Shown: positions 11,281 through 33,962 of the stretch, piece after piece
How positions within the stretch are numbered: position 1 is the stretch's first letter
How the letters are laid out: the number at the start of each line of letters is the position of its first letter
DNA from: Rhabditoides inermis
Lineage: Eukaryota > Nematoda > Chromadorea > Rhabditida > Rhabditidae
Assembly (NCBI GenBank): GCA_963966185.1
Contig: CAWZYM010000129.1
Coordinates: 1,065,001 to 1,129,000, forward strand
Direction of reading: 5' to 3'
DNA length: 64,000 bases
Program-made: the position numbers and the translations under genes
Notes under the pieces: model-generated
Told to the model about the DNA's origin: nothing
Seen by the model: only the letters and a program-made list of their open reading frames with translations
The model's database searches: none

Positions 11281-11564
11281 TGCAGGCGATCCGTTGCTTT
11301 TCCTTTCAAGCCTCCGCTGAATTGAATACAATCTATTACATATAGTTCACACTGTGCCACAGACATAAATATGATGAAAATTAAAACAAACAAAAAAATT
11401 CATCCAACAAATCTGCTTTTTTGCCTAACGTTGTAATCCATTTCAATCTCAAGATTCCCCAAGTTGGGTATGTTTGTTCTCTCTCAACATTCGCCTTCAA
11501 CATTTTCATGCGAAAGTTGAGTGATAATAAATCTTTTGTCAAGTACATTAAAAATCGAATCAAA

Positions 11565-12749
11565 ACTTTTATTTTCTATACTTGCGTAAAGAGATGCAGA
11601 TGAACTTTGTCTTATCCCAATGCAACAAAAGCACATACATAAAACCCATAAAACGTTTACAATTACTAACACAAACCTGCACCTCTCTCTCCTCTCTTTC
11701 TCTCTCTCTTCTCTCTCCTATTTCTTACTTGATCCGTACTATCTGTTCATTTGTATATCGTTGTGACGTTGTGTGCACTGGTTAGTATCAACAGAATATT
11801 TCAGAATGCGCAGGTTTGTGTTAGTATTTGTAAACGTTTCATGTATGTGCTTTTGTTGCACTGGGATAAGACAAAAAAAGTTCATCTCTTTACGCAAGTA
11901 CTTTTAAAAGAAAATATATGTCTTTTTGTTGAACTTCATAGAAATTTTTAATATGTGCTGAATTATTACTATTCATCTGGATTATATCAAAAACTAATAA
12001 ATCTCTCTCTTTCTGGTCTTTCTCTCCATCAGTTTTTTCTCCCTCCTTTAATTCTCTCTTTCTCTCCTTGTCTTCTCTCTCTTTCACTGTTCCTTTTCTC
12101 TCTTTCACTATTTCTCTCTCTCTCTCTGTCTCTCTCTGTCTCTATATCTCTTTCTTCTCTTCTCTATCTATCTCGGCCCTTCTCTCTTCTTACTCTCATG
12201 TACCACAGATCACACGTTACATTTCGGATCGCCCTTACGTTTCACAAAACGTTTTCCCCCCACATATTTTATACTACCAGTCGGAGTCGCGCGTACTGCG
12301 CTCTTCCTCCTGGTTATAGTTGGTGGACCCAAAACAATGCAAACCCGGCGTGCATTAGACGCTGGCGGCGGCGGGGCGATCTACATCAGCTACACTCAAA
12401 GTGCAAGTAGGGAAGAGTAGTGACTGGAAGGATGAACACGCAGAAAACGCGCGAGAGCACGCTTTCGGCAGAGAGTCAGAGTGACTGGAAACGACACCCA
12501 CCCACCCACCCACCCACACGCTGGCCTCTCGCCTCATGGGTGCGCGAGATCGCTCATAACTTCTTTCGGAAAAAAGATACAAAGATGCCGCCGACCAGTG
12601 ATCAGGCCCACGGAACGGTGCAAATCTAACTAACATGATTTGGATGAGTCCACATTGTTGCTAACATGCCCTTTGGATATCACTTCTTGAAAATTCTGGC
12701 GCGAGCCCTATACTAAGCCAAAAGAGAGGGCGCTGCGCGCCCTCTCTAA
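11565..12749 (+). mobile_element. Composite foldback/hairpin element, copy 1
   Basis: The left part is a foldback: 11568-11690 and 11812-11920 are inverted copies of each other (AGTACTTGCGTAAAGAG outside, AACACAAACCTGC inside) around a CT-rich loop. A CT-rich spacer with sequence shared with the copy at 43642 (from about 12318) follows. The right end is a strong hairpin, GAGAGGGCGC-TGC-GCGCCCTCTC, followed at once by CTAA and then a T. The same ordered parts occur at 33809-35491 and, inverted, at 43642-44394. A hairpin with CTRR ending before T resembles a Helitron 3' end, but the hairpin abuts CTAA and the 5' end (TTATCTSTTAAAAG in the other copies) is not a canonical TC end. No protein-coding gene was found inside, so it is non-autonomous. 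Confidence 0.72.
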
Positions 12750-12847
12750 TTCGGAATCGCAAACATGATTATGACACGTACTAAACGAAATCATTCATAA
12801 GAACCTGATTCGGAAGAAAGGTACATAATACATGAATATTACGAATA

Positions 12848-13503
12848 TTAGCGTGGCTTGGTGCTTGGAGGCGTACTGTGCGACGAGTGATAGTCTTTGT
12901 GCCGCGTCGAACCGGCGGCCGTCCCCAGTGCCTTCAGCACCGGCCGACCCGAGTCCCCATCCTACAAGCAAAGACATGGCAGACAGAACACACAGCACAC
13001 TCACCTCTCTTTCTCTTTCCGCCATCCAGCTTCCTGCGTCATCGAACTGAAACGAGAAGATGAGAGAGAGAGAGAGGGGAGGGAGAGGTGGGGGGGGGGG
13101 GATGTACGTTGATGCGGGTGTACTCGGCCAAGACGGGCACCGCGTCGCACCGCAGCGCACGCCTCTTGCAGCCGCTCCCCGCATCGTCCTACAACAGTTG
13201 GTGTGAGGGTGCGAGAGTGGACGGGCGGCAGGCTCACAGTGATCACGTCGCTGGTGAACGATTTATGTATGCCGAGAGCTGCTCGGGCACCCGCAGCTGC
13301 TCCTCGGTGCACAACGCGCACCCTCAAACCGACACATCAACCACATGCATTCGCCGACTCTTTTCCGACTGTCGCTCAATAGATGCACTCACGATCGGTG
13401 GCTGGTCCGGGGTCGACGGGTGCTGGGTGGACAGGGTGAGGTGGGGGGCACAACAGAGGGAGGGGCAGAGGAGGGGCAGGAGGAACACAACGAGACGGTG
13501 CAT
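12848..13503 (-). CDS. Probable small secreted protein, one exon junction unresolved
   Basis: The first exon, 13393-13503, starts MHRLVVFLLPLLCPSLCCAP, a good signal peptide, and ends at a GTGAGT donor. Exons 13108-13188 (DDAGSGCKRRALRCDAVPVL...), 13005-13046 (FDDAGSWMAERERE) and 12848-12961 (DGDSGRPVLKALG... to a TAA) are all phase 0 and join cleanly with TTGTAG or TTTCAG acceptors and GTGAGT-type donors. A second exon at about 13238-13322 ends phase 0 (KSFTSDVIT) but its only obvious acceptor leaves one extra base relative to exon 1. Either a splice site is misjudged or the copy carries a frameshift. I do not recognise the family. The protein would be about 145 residues with two Cys in the middle exon. 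Confidence 0.55.
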
Positions 13504-13524
13504 GGCCGACGAGCATAGCGGGAA

Positions 13525-13567
<43 letters not shown>

Positions 13568-13589
13568 ATCTTCTCGTTTCAGCTTATAC

Positions 13590-14757
13590 ATGTAGGCACG
13601 GCCAGGCCAGCTACCGGAAAGCAGTCTCCCGCAGTCTCCCGCTGATTGCAATGTCATACATCAATCTAGATTCTCTCGAGACTGCGATAACGGACCATCC
13701 CAGCAGGGATATTTTGGTCTTTGCGAAAAGAACAATGCCATACGTGTTGTTCTTAAAGATACAGTGGCCTATTTCTGACGATTTTCAATCATTTATGTAT
13801 CACGAAACGGTTATTCAAATACAAGTTGAACGAAAGTTCTACGTGCGCGCGGTGATCAGAAACGATCAGTAGACCGCCTATGAACGCATATTTTCGACTT
13901 CCCGCCACTCTGCGCTCTTTTCTGTTCACGGTCGCAAGTCTAATCTAATAAACTTCTAATAAATCTAATAAACGAGCATGGCGGCAAGGCGGCTTATATA
14001 GGCCGGCTACCGGAAAGCAGTCTCGGTCTCCGGATGATTGCTATATCAGATATCAATCTCGATCCTCTCGACACTGCGATGAGAGAGAGAGAGGGAGAGA
14101 GAGAGTATGTGTGCGAATGCTTGTAGTGAGTGACTAACGACTCAACTCGCCTTTTTGCACCGATACCGCAGTGATGTCTGTAAGTAACACTTCCGACTAA
14201 CAAAAAAGATTTGTGTCCATGTCGTCCAATTTTGGCCAAATTCGGTCGCAGGGGGCCGTTCGACTGGTCACCACTGTATCATGTTTCATGTTTCCATCCC
14301 AACCAAAGGGACAGATCGAAGCAAAGTAACACCAAGTTCCATGACCTCATCCCTCACAGTTCCCACCATCAAAAACACAGATCGCAAGTCTAATCTAATA
14401 AACTTTATCAACATGAGATGTTAAACTGGAACAATAGATAGGTAGATGCGATACCAACATACTATCCAAAGTAATCACTTGCCAAAACACTTGAAACACA
14501 AGACAACACAACAAACTCCCTCACCGATCAAAGTATCTGTTTTTACACGTTTTCATTAGTTTCCGTTTTCTCAACAAGATGGGGGAAGCATACGTCTAAT
14601 ACTCAAAACGCACTGGATCGATAAATAAATAGTAACTAAATCAACAACAGAGAACAGGGGCAAGTGGACGAATAGGGATTGGGATTTGGCCGACTCGCCA
14701 CGCGCTCTGTCGCTCCCCTCCCTCCCCTCACACTGCTCCTCCTCCTCCTTCTCCCTT
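13590..14757. repeat. Imperfect direct duplication and gene-free sequence before the polymerase gene 3' end
   Basis: About 85 bases beginning GGCCAGCTACCGGAAAGCAG at 13600 recur, diverged, at about 14003 (GGCCGGCTACCGGAAAGCAG). The sequence GATCGCAAGTCTAATCTAATA at 13932-13950 recurs at 14382-14402. An open frame at 13651-13872 lies in the first repeat but has no other support. The remainder, 14081-14757, holds GA/CT tracts and no exon I can support. Confidence 0.55.
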
Positions 14758-25859
<11,102 letters not shown>

Positions 25860-25872
25860 GCTGAAACAACAA
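25860..25872 (-). promoter_or_regulatory. 3' splice acceptor one base before the RPB1 ATG
   Basis: On the minus strand TTGTTGTTTCAG is followed by C and the start codon. In nematodes this arrangement commonly marks a spliced-leader trans-splice site. A cis-spliced 5' UTR exon in 25.9-26.2 kb is the alternative, and sequence alone cannot separate them. Confidence 0.55.
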
Positions 25873-26423
25873 TTATATACTGATACCAACGAATATAACA
25901 AAATGAAAAGCAAACTCACACTGTGTATGTGTGGTTGAGCTCCTTTCGCAATCAAATAAAGAAAAGTACGGATCACAAACGTTGGTCTGAAACGAGAAAC
26001 TTATTCCGGACGAAAGACACAAAGGTGTGTGGCGCGTCGAGCGAGAAAACGGAAGGTAAACTACAAAACAAAGAACAACAAAACAAAATTCACAACAAAA
26101 AACACAACACGAGTGGGAAGTGAACCGCGCAACCGCAACGCAACCGCAACGCGCCGTTGAAAGCGTGCACATTTGCGAATGGGCGGGGTTTAGTGCTTGC
26201 CTCATCGTTTGCTTCACAATCCCTTGGATTGGGAACCATTAGGGGGGAGAATATTCATATATCCCCCATCCTACTCTCACGATAGGCATACACACATACA
26301 CTATAGAGAAACCGGAAGTTATTGATTTACTTAGACAGTACGATTTTTTGTGTTAGGGAGAAATCTGTCAGGGGCTGGCCTCCGATACTTGATCGACATC
26401 AACGGACAATGACTACAGCGTGC

Positions 26424-26577
26424 GGGTGGGGCGCGGGTGGGGCGCGGGTGGGATGCGGGTGGCTGACGACTAGTTGACGGCCCGCGTCCCACCTGCACCC
26501 CACCCGCAGCTCACCCGCGCCCCACCCGCACCCCACTCGCAGCTCACCCGCGCCTCACCCGCACCCCACCCGCAGAA
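26424..26577. repeat. Inverted decamer minisatellite (GCGGGTGGGG / CCCCACCCGC)
   Basis: The left part holds tandem GCGGGTGGGGC-type units on the plus strand, and the right part, after about 30 bases, holds the complementary CACCCGC(A/G)CC units in the opposite sense. The two halves can fold on each other, and the G-rich half has four or more closely spaced G runs. A second locus of the same decamer lies at 36124-36335. Confidence 0.8.
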
Positions 26578-26748
26578 TTTCACTTAGATAGGCCCCGCCC
26601 CTTTTTTCAGATGATTTCCTCTACCGGTTAGCTTTGCTCTATTTTCTCGTTGCATTGATCAACAAATATTACTGTCAAATATTTATTCAGAAACAACAAT
26701 CGCAAACAGTAACAATCACACATGGGCACAGGTAAATTGGAAAAACAG

Positions 26749-27334
26749 TCAAAGATGACATAGATAGAAGAAGGCGCGTCTCTGGGCCAGCGTCGGCAGC
26801 TTCATCGGCAGATCCAGCTTCTCCGCGATGAACTCGATCACATACAACGAGCGACGCCGTCGCCGACACTGCAACACAACATTCAAAATCATCGATAAGT
26901 CAACATCACGAATGTATCGATGTATCGGCCAGATTCATCTATTAACAATCACTTTAGCAATTTCTTAAGGTTAAACTGTTCCTTCCATTTCCACGATTCA
27001 TCGTTCCTCCTCACTTCTCACCTCGAACTCCATGCGCTCCCTTCCAATCAGCATCTGCTCTTCGTTTGTATGCCCCTCTTGCCGTCGTACGCCGTACGAG
27101 CTGATAATTGTCGCGATCATCTCACTGTAAATTAGGGATAACAAGTCACACGACACGAACACTATTGAAACAATGCAAGCCACATGCCATACATGAAACC
27201 TATCAGATCGAGTCACATTTTAAGTGAAAAGCGTTCACTGACCGGTTGATCTTGAGCGGGCAGTGGTTGTGGGTTGTGCTGGACTCCCGGGAGTCGCTCG
27301 CGCCGCTCTGCCCCACCGCACATCCTCGAAGCGC
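26749..27334 (-). CDS. Unrecognised protein, three C-terminal exons
   Basis: Exons 27243-27334, 27022-27124 and 26749-26868 join in one frame of about 105 codons ending in TGA. The product contains HNHCPLKINREMIATIISSYGV, a charged stretch, a run of Arg (CRRRRRS), and LDLPMKLPTLAQRRAFFYLCHL at the end. Splice sites are standard (TTGTAG, TTTACAG and TTGCAG acceptors; GTCAGT and GTGAGA donors). An upstream exon may lie at about 27564-27640, but frame and acceptor there are uncertain. No domain is recognised. The gene may be 5' truncated by the transposon district starting near 28.0 kb. Confidence 0.55.
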
Positions 27335-27339
27335 CTACA

Positions 27340-28010
27340 ACCACAACATTCAACACACAACAGCTATAGAAACACATACCGGCTAACTGACTAAAACTAA
27401 TAATAAGGAATGTCGACAACAACATTAGTTAAAACCCCATAATATTTACATTCACAAAGTATGGAACACTGATTGTAATGATTTCCTTCCCTTCTCAAAA
27501 CACAACGTTTAATCGAAACAATGATATATAGTCAACCTGAATGTGAAGCGCGCTTTCCGTACCTGTACTGCGGACAGCACTGCTTGGAGATGTCGTATCG
27601 GGGGCCTGGCCGCGCTTGATCACCACGTTCACACAGCGTGCGCTCGCCGCTCTTCTATCAGCATTGTGCCTGAAGATGCGTAATCTGTCAGTCCCGCGCT
27701 ATCGATCACTGTAATCTCTTGAGATACCGCTCCCTCTAACGGGACCAATGACCCCGACCCCTGTCGTAAACGGCATGTGGTCCGTATCTTGTCTCTCATA
27801 CGCATCAGTTATGTGGGCGCTCCGCTAGCGTGCGGCGGGCGCATCCGTGCAATAAAGCTTCGATCCCCCATCCTGGTCCCTTTGTAAGTGTGTGTGGAGC
27901 GGCCCACCACATACTTAACAAATCAATAACAATACATAATACAAGTGCTAACAAATAAGAACATAAACAAGCAAAACGAAACGGAAACGACAACAACAAC
28001 TCTGCACAGG
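27340..28010. other. Intergenic or 5' flank, no gene supported
   Basis: Apart from a possible exon of the minus-strand gene near 27564-27640, nothing was recognised. The sequence is mixed and has no strong repeat apart from short A/T tracts. Confidence 0.45.
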
Positions 28011-28015
28011 GCGGT

Positions 28016-31000
28016 GATACTACACGGCGGTCGGACGACGGCACTGCGGAGCGGGGGCGGAGCCTATGGCAAAGGGTGCACAATTGCACGTTAAAAATAG
28101 AATTGTGATGTAATTATGAATAATGCGGAAAAATAAATACGTTTTGTTTATAAATTGTGTTTGTGTTATGGATCGGTACTGCTTTATTTTTTTAATGACG
28201 CATAAACAATAATAAACACAAATATTAAAGAATCATGCCTCGACGGGTGGCCGGATCAAGCTTTATGGGCAGAAGGTAAGTCCTATATTATTGAAAACGT
28301 ATTTTGCAATGAAACGTTCAGTGCACGGTCCGTGAAAGCGAACACTGGTTACGCACGAAACAAGGCCGCAAAGAAAGCTGCGCTGAAGGCGAAGAAGCAG
28401 GAAGAGCAGTCCGTAATCGGATGAATAGTCCGATCCTTCTCCTCCCCAATATAGACCGAAACTCACATGATGTGCATGAGTTTATTCTGCGGATTAGATG
28501 GCATATCTCGCAGTCGGCCCCGCGCACTCCCGCCAGCCCGTTATATAGGCGCGGCAGGGTGGGCGGAGCCTCCCACAACACACAATCCTACAAACGCATC
28601 TACACACACAACGTCCCCCCTCCTTACAAGATGAAAGCTCCGGCTCATCTAAGAACCGGGGTGGGGGAAGTGTGGGGGAGACGTCTCTCAACAATGTAAT
28701 ATCTAACGAAGGGTCTACACAACTATTCAAAAGTGAATCCGACTGCGCTATCTTTTTGTATCAGTCAATTTGTCAATTCGGGTCTTGGCTCGTGTTCTTG
28801 CTAGAGACACCATTGTATGCTACTTTGTCAGGAGGCCGTGTGGCTCTTCCTAGTACCCTGACATCTACTGTAAAATGGTGCGACACGGCTCACCAGAAGG
28901 GATTCTCTCCTAGTCGACGTGCAGTTGCCCTCGTGGTCGTCGAAATCCCGGCGACAGCAGGCGGCGGACTCCATAGCGGCTCCTTGGCGGCAGAGAATAA
29001 GTGGTATCGGCGGGTCAGCGGCGCTCCTTGGCTGCGGCAGACGTCGGTGTGGCCAGCCTGTCCCTCTTCCATTGAGGCGGCTCTCGGCTCATCACATTTC
29101 CAAGTCTATTGTAGACTATTGCTCGATCCACTGCCCGGACTCCTGTGTCCTTGGGCGGAGTTGCGTCAGCGGCTGTCCGGCCAGCTTTCGACTCCCTGAG
29201 AGAGTCTTCTCCAATTCATCACGCGCGGGCGCGAGCTGTCGCGTATTGGATGCGAGCAGCTGTCGTCTCCCTGCGCGACTGAGTATTGATGAATGTGAGG
29301 GTCGATGCGGTGATAGCGGGTTGCAGTGTTGTACTCGTGTCATCGATTTCAAATAGCAGCATCCAATGAAGCTATGTTGCCACGGCACGAGACGATTCGG
29401 GGACAGAAAGAAGGTCACCAGTCTCCTTTTCTGGATCGAAGGAAGCCTCGAGCGATGTTGGACTGCTGCGGCTGCGACGGCGGATCGAAGAGCGATGGAA
29501 GAACAGCTCGACGAGTCGACAGAAACGAATTCAGAATGCGGCAACAATGAAATATAGTCGGGAATATAGAATCCGTTGTCGCAGGGCCGATAGGAATATA
29601 AAGGGGAGAAGGAACTGATGGTGTAGCGGTAGCAATATACGGCGAAAGTTCATTTCGAGCCGGGACATCCACGTAATCGGATGAATAGTCCGATCCTTCT
29701 CCTCCCCAATATAGACCGAAACTCACATGATGTGCATGAGTTTATTCTGCGGATTAGATGGCATATCTCGTAGTCGGCCCCGCGCACTCCCGCCAGCCCG
29801 TTATATAGGCGCGGCAGGGTGGGCGGAGCCTCCCACAACACACAATCCTACAAACGCATCTACACACACAACGAGTCTCCCCCGAACGACAACCAGCAAT
29901 TCTCCGATGGCGAGATGGAAATCGATCCTGGCATGGACATGGACCCTCTCCCTCAAGCCCCAGCACAACGAGGTGGAAATATTTATCATCAGTATGAATC
30001 AAACAAATTATTTAAACAGATGTGGAACGGCTTGTCCGCACGACGAGCCTTCCTCAACCACGGAGAGTATGCTCAGACCCGACGCCACCTCATCGCGAAC
30101 AGGCTGTACGGCACAGACGTGGTTCGTCGCTGCCGCCTCTTCCTCTCCTCCCCGCATCGTCACTGTCGCCGGCAACAGCCTTCTCCATCCCTTTGCGCAG
30201 CGAGGTCGACCTGAACAAGTACTCAATGACATGGGTACAGGAGGATGCAGCATGTGACAACGACAACTATGATCCTTCTTTGGATATCCCTCTCTCCACT
30301 CCCCACCACTCACCTCGGTCAGACTGGGCTTCTGTGTTCGGAGACTTCTCCCTGGACGACGATCATGATGAAGATGAGGGAGCCGATACTGCGGCCTCTC
30401 CATCACTGCCCGCTCCACTACTCGCTCACGCCGCTCAACCAGCCCACAGCGCATCCCAGTCCCTCCCTCTCCTGAAAGGTCTGACTTTGTTTTCATTATA
30501 TCATCCATTTCATCCTATTACAGACTCTGCGCGAATTTCGTCCCAGACTCTGCAGAAACTCATCATACCCGTAAGCTCATTCAGACACTGATATATTATA
30601 TAATTCGTACATTACAGTCTGACAATGGACGGAACAAGATCATGTATCTTCGCAACGAAAACTACCACAAGGTCTATCCTCACATCGAAGTACCGTACCA
30701 CAGATCTACCCGTCCATTCGACAAGGTGGACAACAAGACAGCAAGGTCAGTTTATATTTCTCCAAAATTAAAGTAAAATGTACCTTCAGTCGTTGGGTTG
30801 ATGAGGGGCTGGACATCCTATTCGACATCTGGAACGTCGACAAGGCAGATGAAGACGCGGCCACCGACCGTCTGATTCACGCTCTTCTCAAGCGGAGACC
30901 TGAAACAGTGGAAAAGTTGAAGGGGGCATTTGGGACGATACAGCGCGTGGACCCAGGTTAGCATTAGTTATCCACATACATTCGATCAACAAAAGTTTTA

Positions 31001-32327
31001 CTTGTAGATCAGCAAGTTGCGCTTTTCGTGAAGTACAACTTGTCCGACAGAGAAGCCGATGCGCAAGGATTTCGAGACTGTGATGCGCGTCCCTCCCCTC
31101 AGTATTTTCCACTCGAAGGCAGTCTACGTGGCCAAGAAACGGGAGATGTCACTTGGGGCCGAATACGAATCGGGCCGAGTGGTGATCGCTGAACAAGGTA
31201 CGCTTACCAGTGGGTGACGGTAGACGGGATCGGGAAGAACGGTTATCGCTCCCGGGCACGGAGTAACCTGAAACAAAGATACAATTCAACTAAATACATT
31301 TTAGGCAGTACGGAGGAGCGCACTCTTCCGTGTACTCGAATCACGAACATCGGCGAAGTCGTCTCCAACTTGGCCAACATGCTCGATCTACAGATCGGAG
31401 GCGACTTTCCCAACGAGCTCATCGGCCGCGTCGGAGTCGACAGTGGGGGAGGGACTACCAAACTGTGCTTCAGCTTCGGAAATCTCAAGACCGATGTGAA
31501 TAGCCATTTCAACTGGCAGATCCTATCCTCCTACGTAGGACTCGACGACTACCTCAACCTCCACTCCGCCTTCCCTACCACATGTGAGCAACTCAACGAG
31601 CTCAAGGAGATCAACTACAAGGGAACCTTGCTACCGCTGCGCCTTCTCCTGCTCGGAGACAACAAGAGCATCAGCGCTATGCAAGGACACGCCGGACAGA
31701 GCTGCAGTTTTCCGTGTTTCCTGTGCTACAAGCCGCTCGAGAGCTTCACGCACTTCAAGCACAAGATCATTGAGACACCGAAAGGACCCAAGGTGAATAA
31801 TTGAAATTAAAAGTTTGAAATAACACTCACTGTTTGAGCTCTGTCGTGACTTGTCCGCCGATCATCGATCACTTGCCGAAGTGAAGGAACACGCAGCCGT
31901 CGCCTCTGGACTCGAGAAACCCGATCTGAAGAAGACCAAGGGTATTTCGAAAATGCCACTTCTGGAAATTGAATGCAAAGACTGGGTCGTTCCACTCTTA
32001 CACGCGATGTTGGGGATGGGCAACAAGATGCACTCCTGCTTGATAGCAGATTGCGCGTACCTGGCAGAACAGATCGGACTCCACGGAGTGGAGAAGGTGC
32101 TCCAGACTCTCCGTCTCGCCGACTTCCCATCACAGTCGCCTCAGGCGGCAGCTATTTCGAAGAGACAGTTGTCGGGGAAGAGCGAGATCCTCCAATCGAG
32201 TGTCGATGCCGCCAGTCGTCTGCTCGACGCTCTGAAGGCATGCGATCAAGAACAAGGTACGCATTAATCCACTTCTAGTGATGCTAAAATTCAATTACAG
32301 ATGTGCGCGCTGCTAGATTGGCAAGGG
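28016..32327 (+). mobile_element. Transposon copy A with spliced transposase-like gene, defective
   Basis: The left end begins near CACGGCGGTCGGACGACGG. The coding part starts MPRRVAGSSFMGRR at 28235, is spliced to a Lys/Ala-rich exon, and after a nested LTR element (28412-29873) continues through acidic and Pro/Ser-rich segments (29878-30479). Exons follow at about 30527-30570, 30618-30746, 30791-30956, 31008-31198, 31305-31790, 31841-32261 and 32301 onward. Features of the main exons are GVDSGGGTTKLCFSFGN, LLLLGDNKSISAMQGHAGQ, a CFLC pair and DWVVPLLHAMLGMGNKM. I read this as a DDE-transposase-like protein of an unidentified superfamily; the acidic residues are candidates only. Relative to copy B it lacks five bases near 31062, shifting the frame. 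It stops abruptly at about 32327, where copy B begins in reverse orientation. Confidence 0.65.
28412..29873 (-). mobile_element. Short non-autonomous LTR retroelement (TRIM-like) nested in copy A
   Basis: Direct repeats of 202 bases, 28412-28613 and 29672-29873, differ at one site I can see (about 28511 versus 29771). Both read CGTAATCGG...CACAACG on the plus strand. The element runs on the minus strand: the LTR has a TATATAA box and a downstream AATAAA in that sense. A TGGATGTCCCGGCTCG stretch directly follows the 5' LTR as a candidate primer-binding site, and a purine tract AAGGAGGGGGGA directly precedes the 3' LTR. The target site AGTC is present at 28408-28411 and 29874-29877. The other transposon copy shows the uninterrupted site. 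The interior, about 1,060 bases, has no gag or pol I can recognise. Confidence 0.88.
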
Positions 32328-33808
32328 TATTTTTCGTATTCGGATTCGTATTCGGCCCCAAGTATTCGGCCCCGATTCGTATTCGGCCCCAAGTGACATC
32401 TCCCGTTTCTTGGCCACGTAGACTGCCTTCGAGTGGAAAATACTGAGGGGAGGGACGCGCATCACAGTCTCGAAATCCTTGCGCATCGAATCGGCTTCTC
32501 TGTCGGACAAGTTGTACTTCACGAAAAGCGCAACTTGCTGATCTACAAGTAAAACTTTTGTTGATCGAATGTATGTGGATAACTAATGCTAACCTGGGTC
32601 CACGCGCTGTATCGTCCCAAATGCCCCCTTCAACTTTTCCACTGTTTCAGGTCTCCGCTTGAGAAGAGCGTGAATCAGACGGTCGGTGGCCGCGTCTTCA
32701 TCTGCCTTGTCGACGTTCCAGATGTCGAATAGGATGTCCAGCCCCTCATCAACCCAACGACTGAAGGTACATTTTACTTTAATTTTGGAGAAATATAAAC
32801 TGACCTTGCTGTCTTGTTGTCCACCTTGTCGAATGGACGGGTAGATCTGTGGTACGGTACTTCGATGTGAGGATAGACCTTGTGGTAGTTTTCGTTGCGA
32901 AGATACATGATCTTGTTCCGTCCATTGTCAGACTGTAATGTACGAATTATATAATATATCAGTGTCTGAATGAGCTTACGGGTATGATGAGTTTCTGCAG
33001 AGTCTGGGACGAAATTCGCGCAGAGTCTGTAATAGGATGAAATGGATGATATAATGAAAACAAAGTCAGACCTTTCAGGAGAGGGAGGGACTGGGATGCG
33101 CTGTGGGCTGGTTGAGCGGCGTGAGCGAGTAGTGGAGCGGGCAGTGATGGAGAGGCCGCAGTATCGGCTCCCTCATCTTCATCATGATCGTCGTCCAGGG
33201 AGAAGTCTCCGAACACAGAAGCCCAGTCTGACCGAGGTGAGTGGTGGGGAGTGGAGAGAGGGATATCCAAAGAAGGATCATAGTTGTCGTTGTCACATGC
33301 TGCATCCTCCTGTACCCATGTCATTGAGTACTTGTTCAGGTCGACCTCGCTGCGCAAAGGGATGGAGAAGGCTGTTGCCGGCGACAGTGACGATGCGGGG
33401 AGGAGAGGAAGAGGCGGCAGCGACGAACCACGTCTGTGCCGTACAGCCTGTTCGCGATGAGGTGGCGTCGGGTCTGAGCATACTCTCCGTGGTTGAGGAA
33501 GGATCGATTTCCATCTCGCCATCGGAGAATTGCTGGTTGTCGTTCGGGGGAGACTGCTCTTCCTGCTTCTTCGCCTTCAGCGCAGCTTTCTTTGCGGCCT
33601 TGTTTCGTGCGTAACCAGTGTTCGCTTTCACGGACCGTGCACTGAACGTTTCATTGCAAAATACGTTTTCAATAATATAGGACTTACCTTCTGCCCATAA
33701 AGCTTGATCCGGCCACCCGTCGAGGCATGATTCTTTAATATTTGTGTTTATTATTGTTTATGCGTCATTAAAAAAATAAAGCAGTACCGATCCATAACAC
33801 AAACACAA
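32328..33808 (-). pseudogene. Transposon copy B (inverted, truncated), first part
   Basis: This is the reverse complement of about 28155-31180 without the LTR element, and with a deletion of about 125 bases matching 29925-30045. It is nearly identical to copy A in the shared parts, including the acidic exon and the introns. It keeps the five bases lost by copy A near 31062, so the local frame is intact here, but it begins in mid-gene and cannot encode the central domain. The junction at 32328-32395 carries short tandem GGGGCCGAATAC-type units. Its other end is interrupted by the composite element at 33809-35491 and resumes at 35492-35640. Confidence 0.8.
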
Positions 33809-33909
33809 TTATCTCTTAAAAGTACTCGCGTAAAGAGAGTCAGTTTGTCTTGACCCAATTCAACAAAAGCGCATGCATAAAACGTTTACAAATACTAACA
33901 CAAACCTGC

Positions 33910-33962
<53 letters not shown>

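Noticed and set aside
12724..12749. GC-rich hairpin as a transcription terminator
   Set aside because: It recurs with the same flanks at the ends of three mobile elements and has no T run, so it is an element terminus.
13651..13872. 73-codon plus-strand frame as a gene
   Set aside because: It lies in a directly duplicated repeat, the second copy is not open, and there is no signal, domain or splice support.
28672..29547. Open frames inside the LTR element as gag
   Set aside because: They lie on both strands, are short, and show no zinc knuckle, protease or capsid motif.
30022..30591. Continuous 189-codon frame in copy A as a complete gene
   Set aside because: It crosses the splice site at about 30480 and begins in a different frame from the upstream exon. 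It is part of the longer transposon gene.
33042..33614. 190-codon plus-strand frame
   Set aside because: It is antisense to the acidic exon of transposon copy B, whose coding direction is fixed by the spliced copy A.
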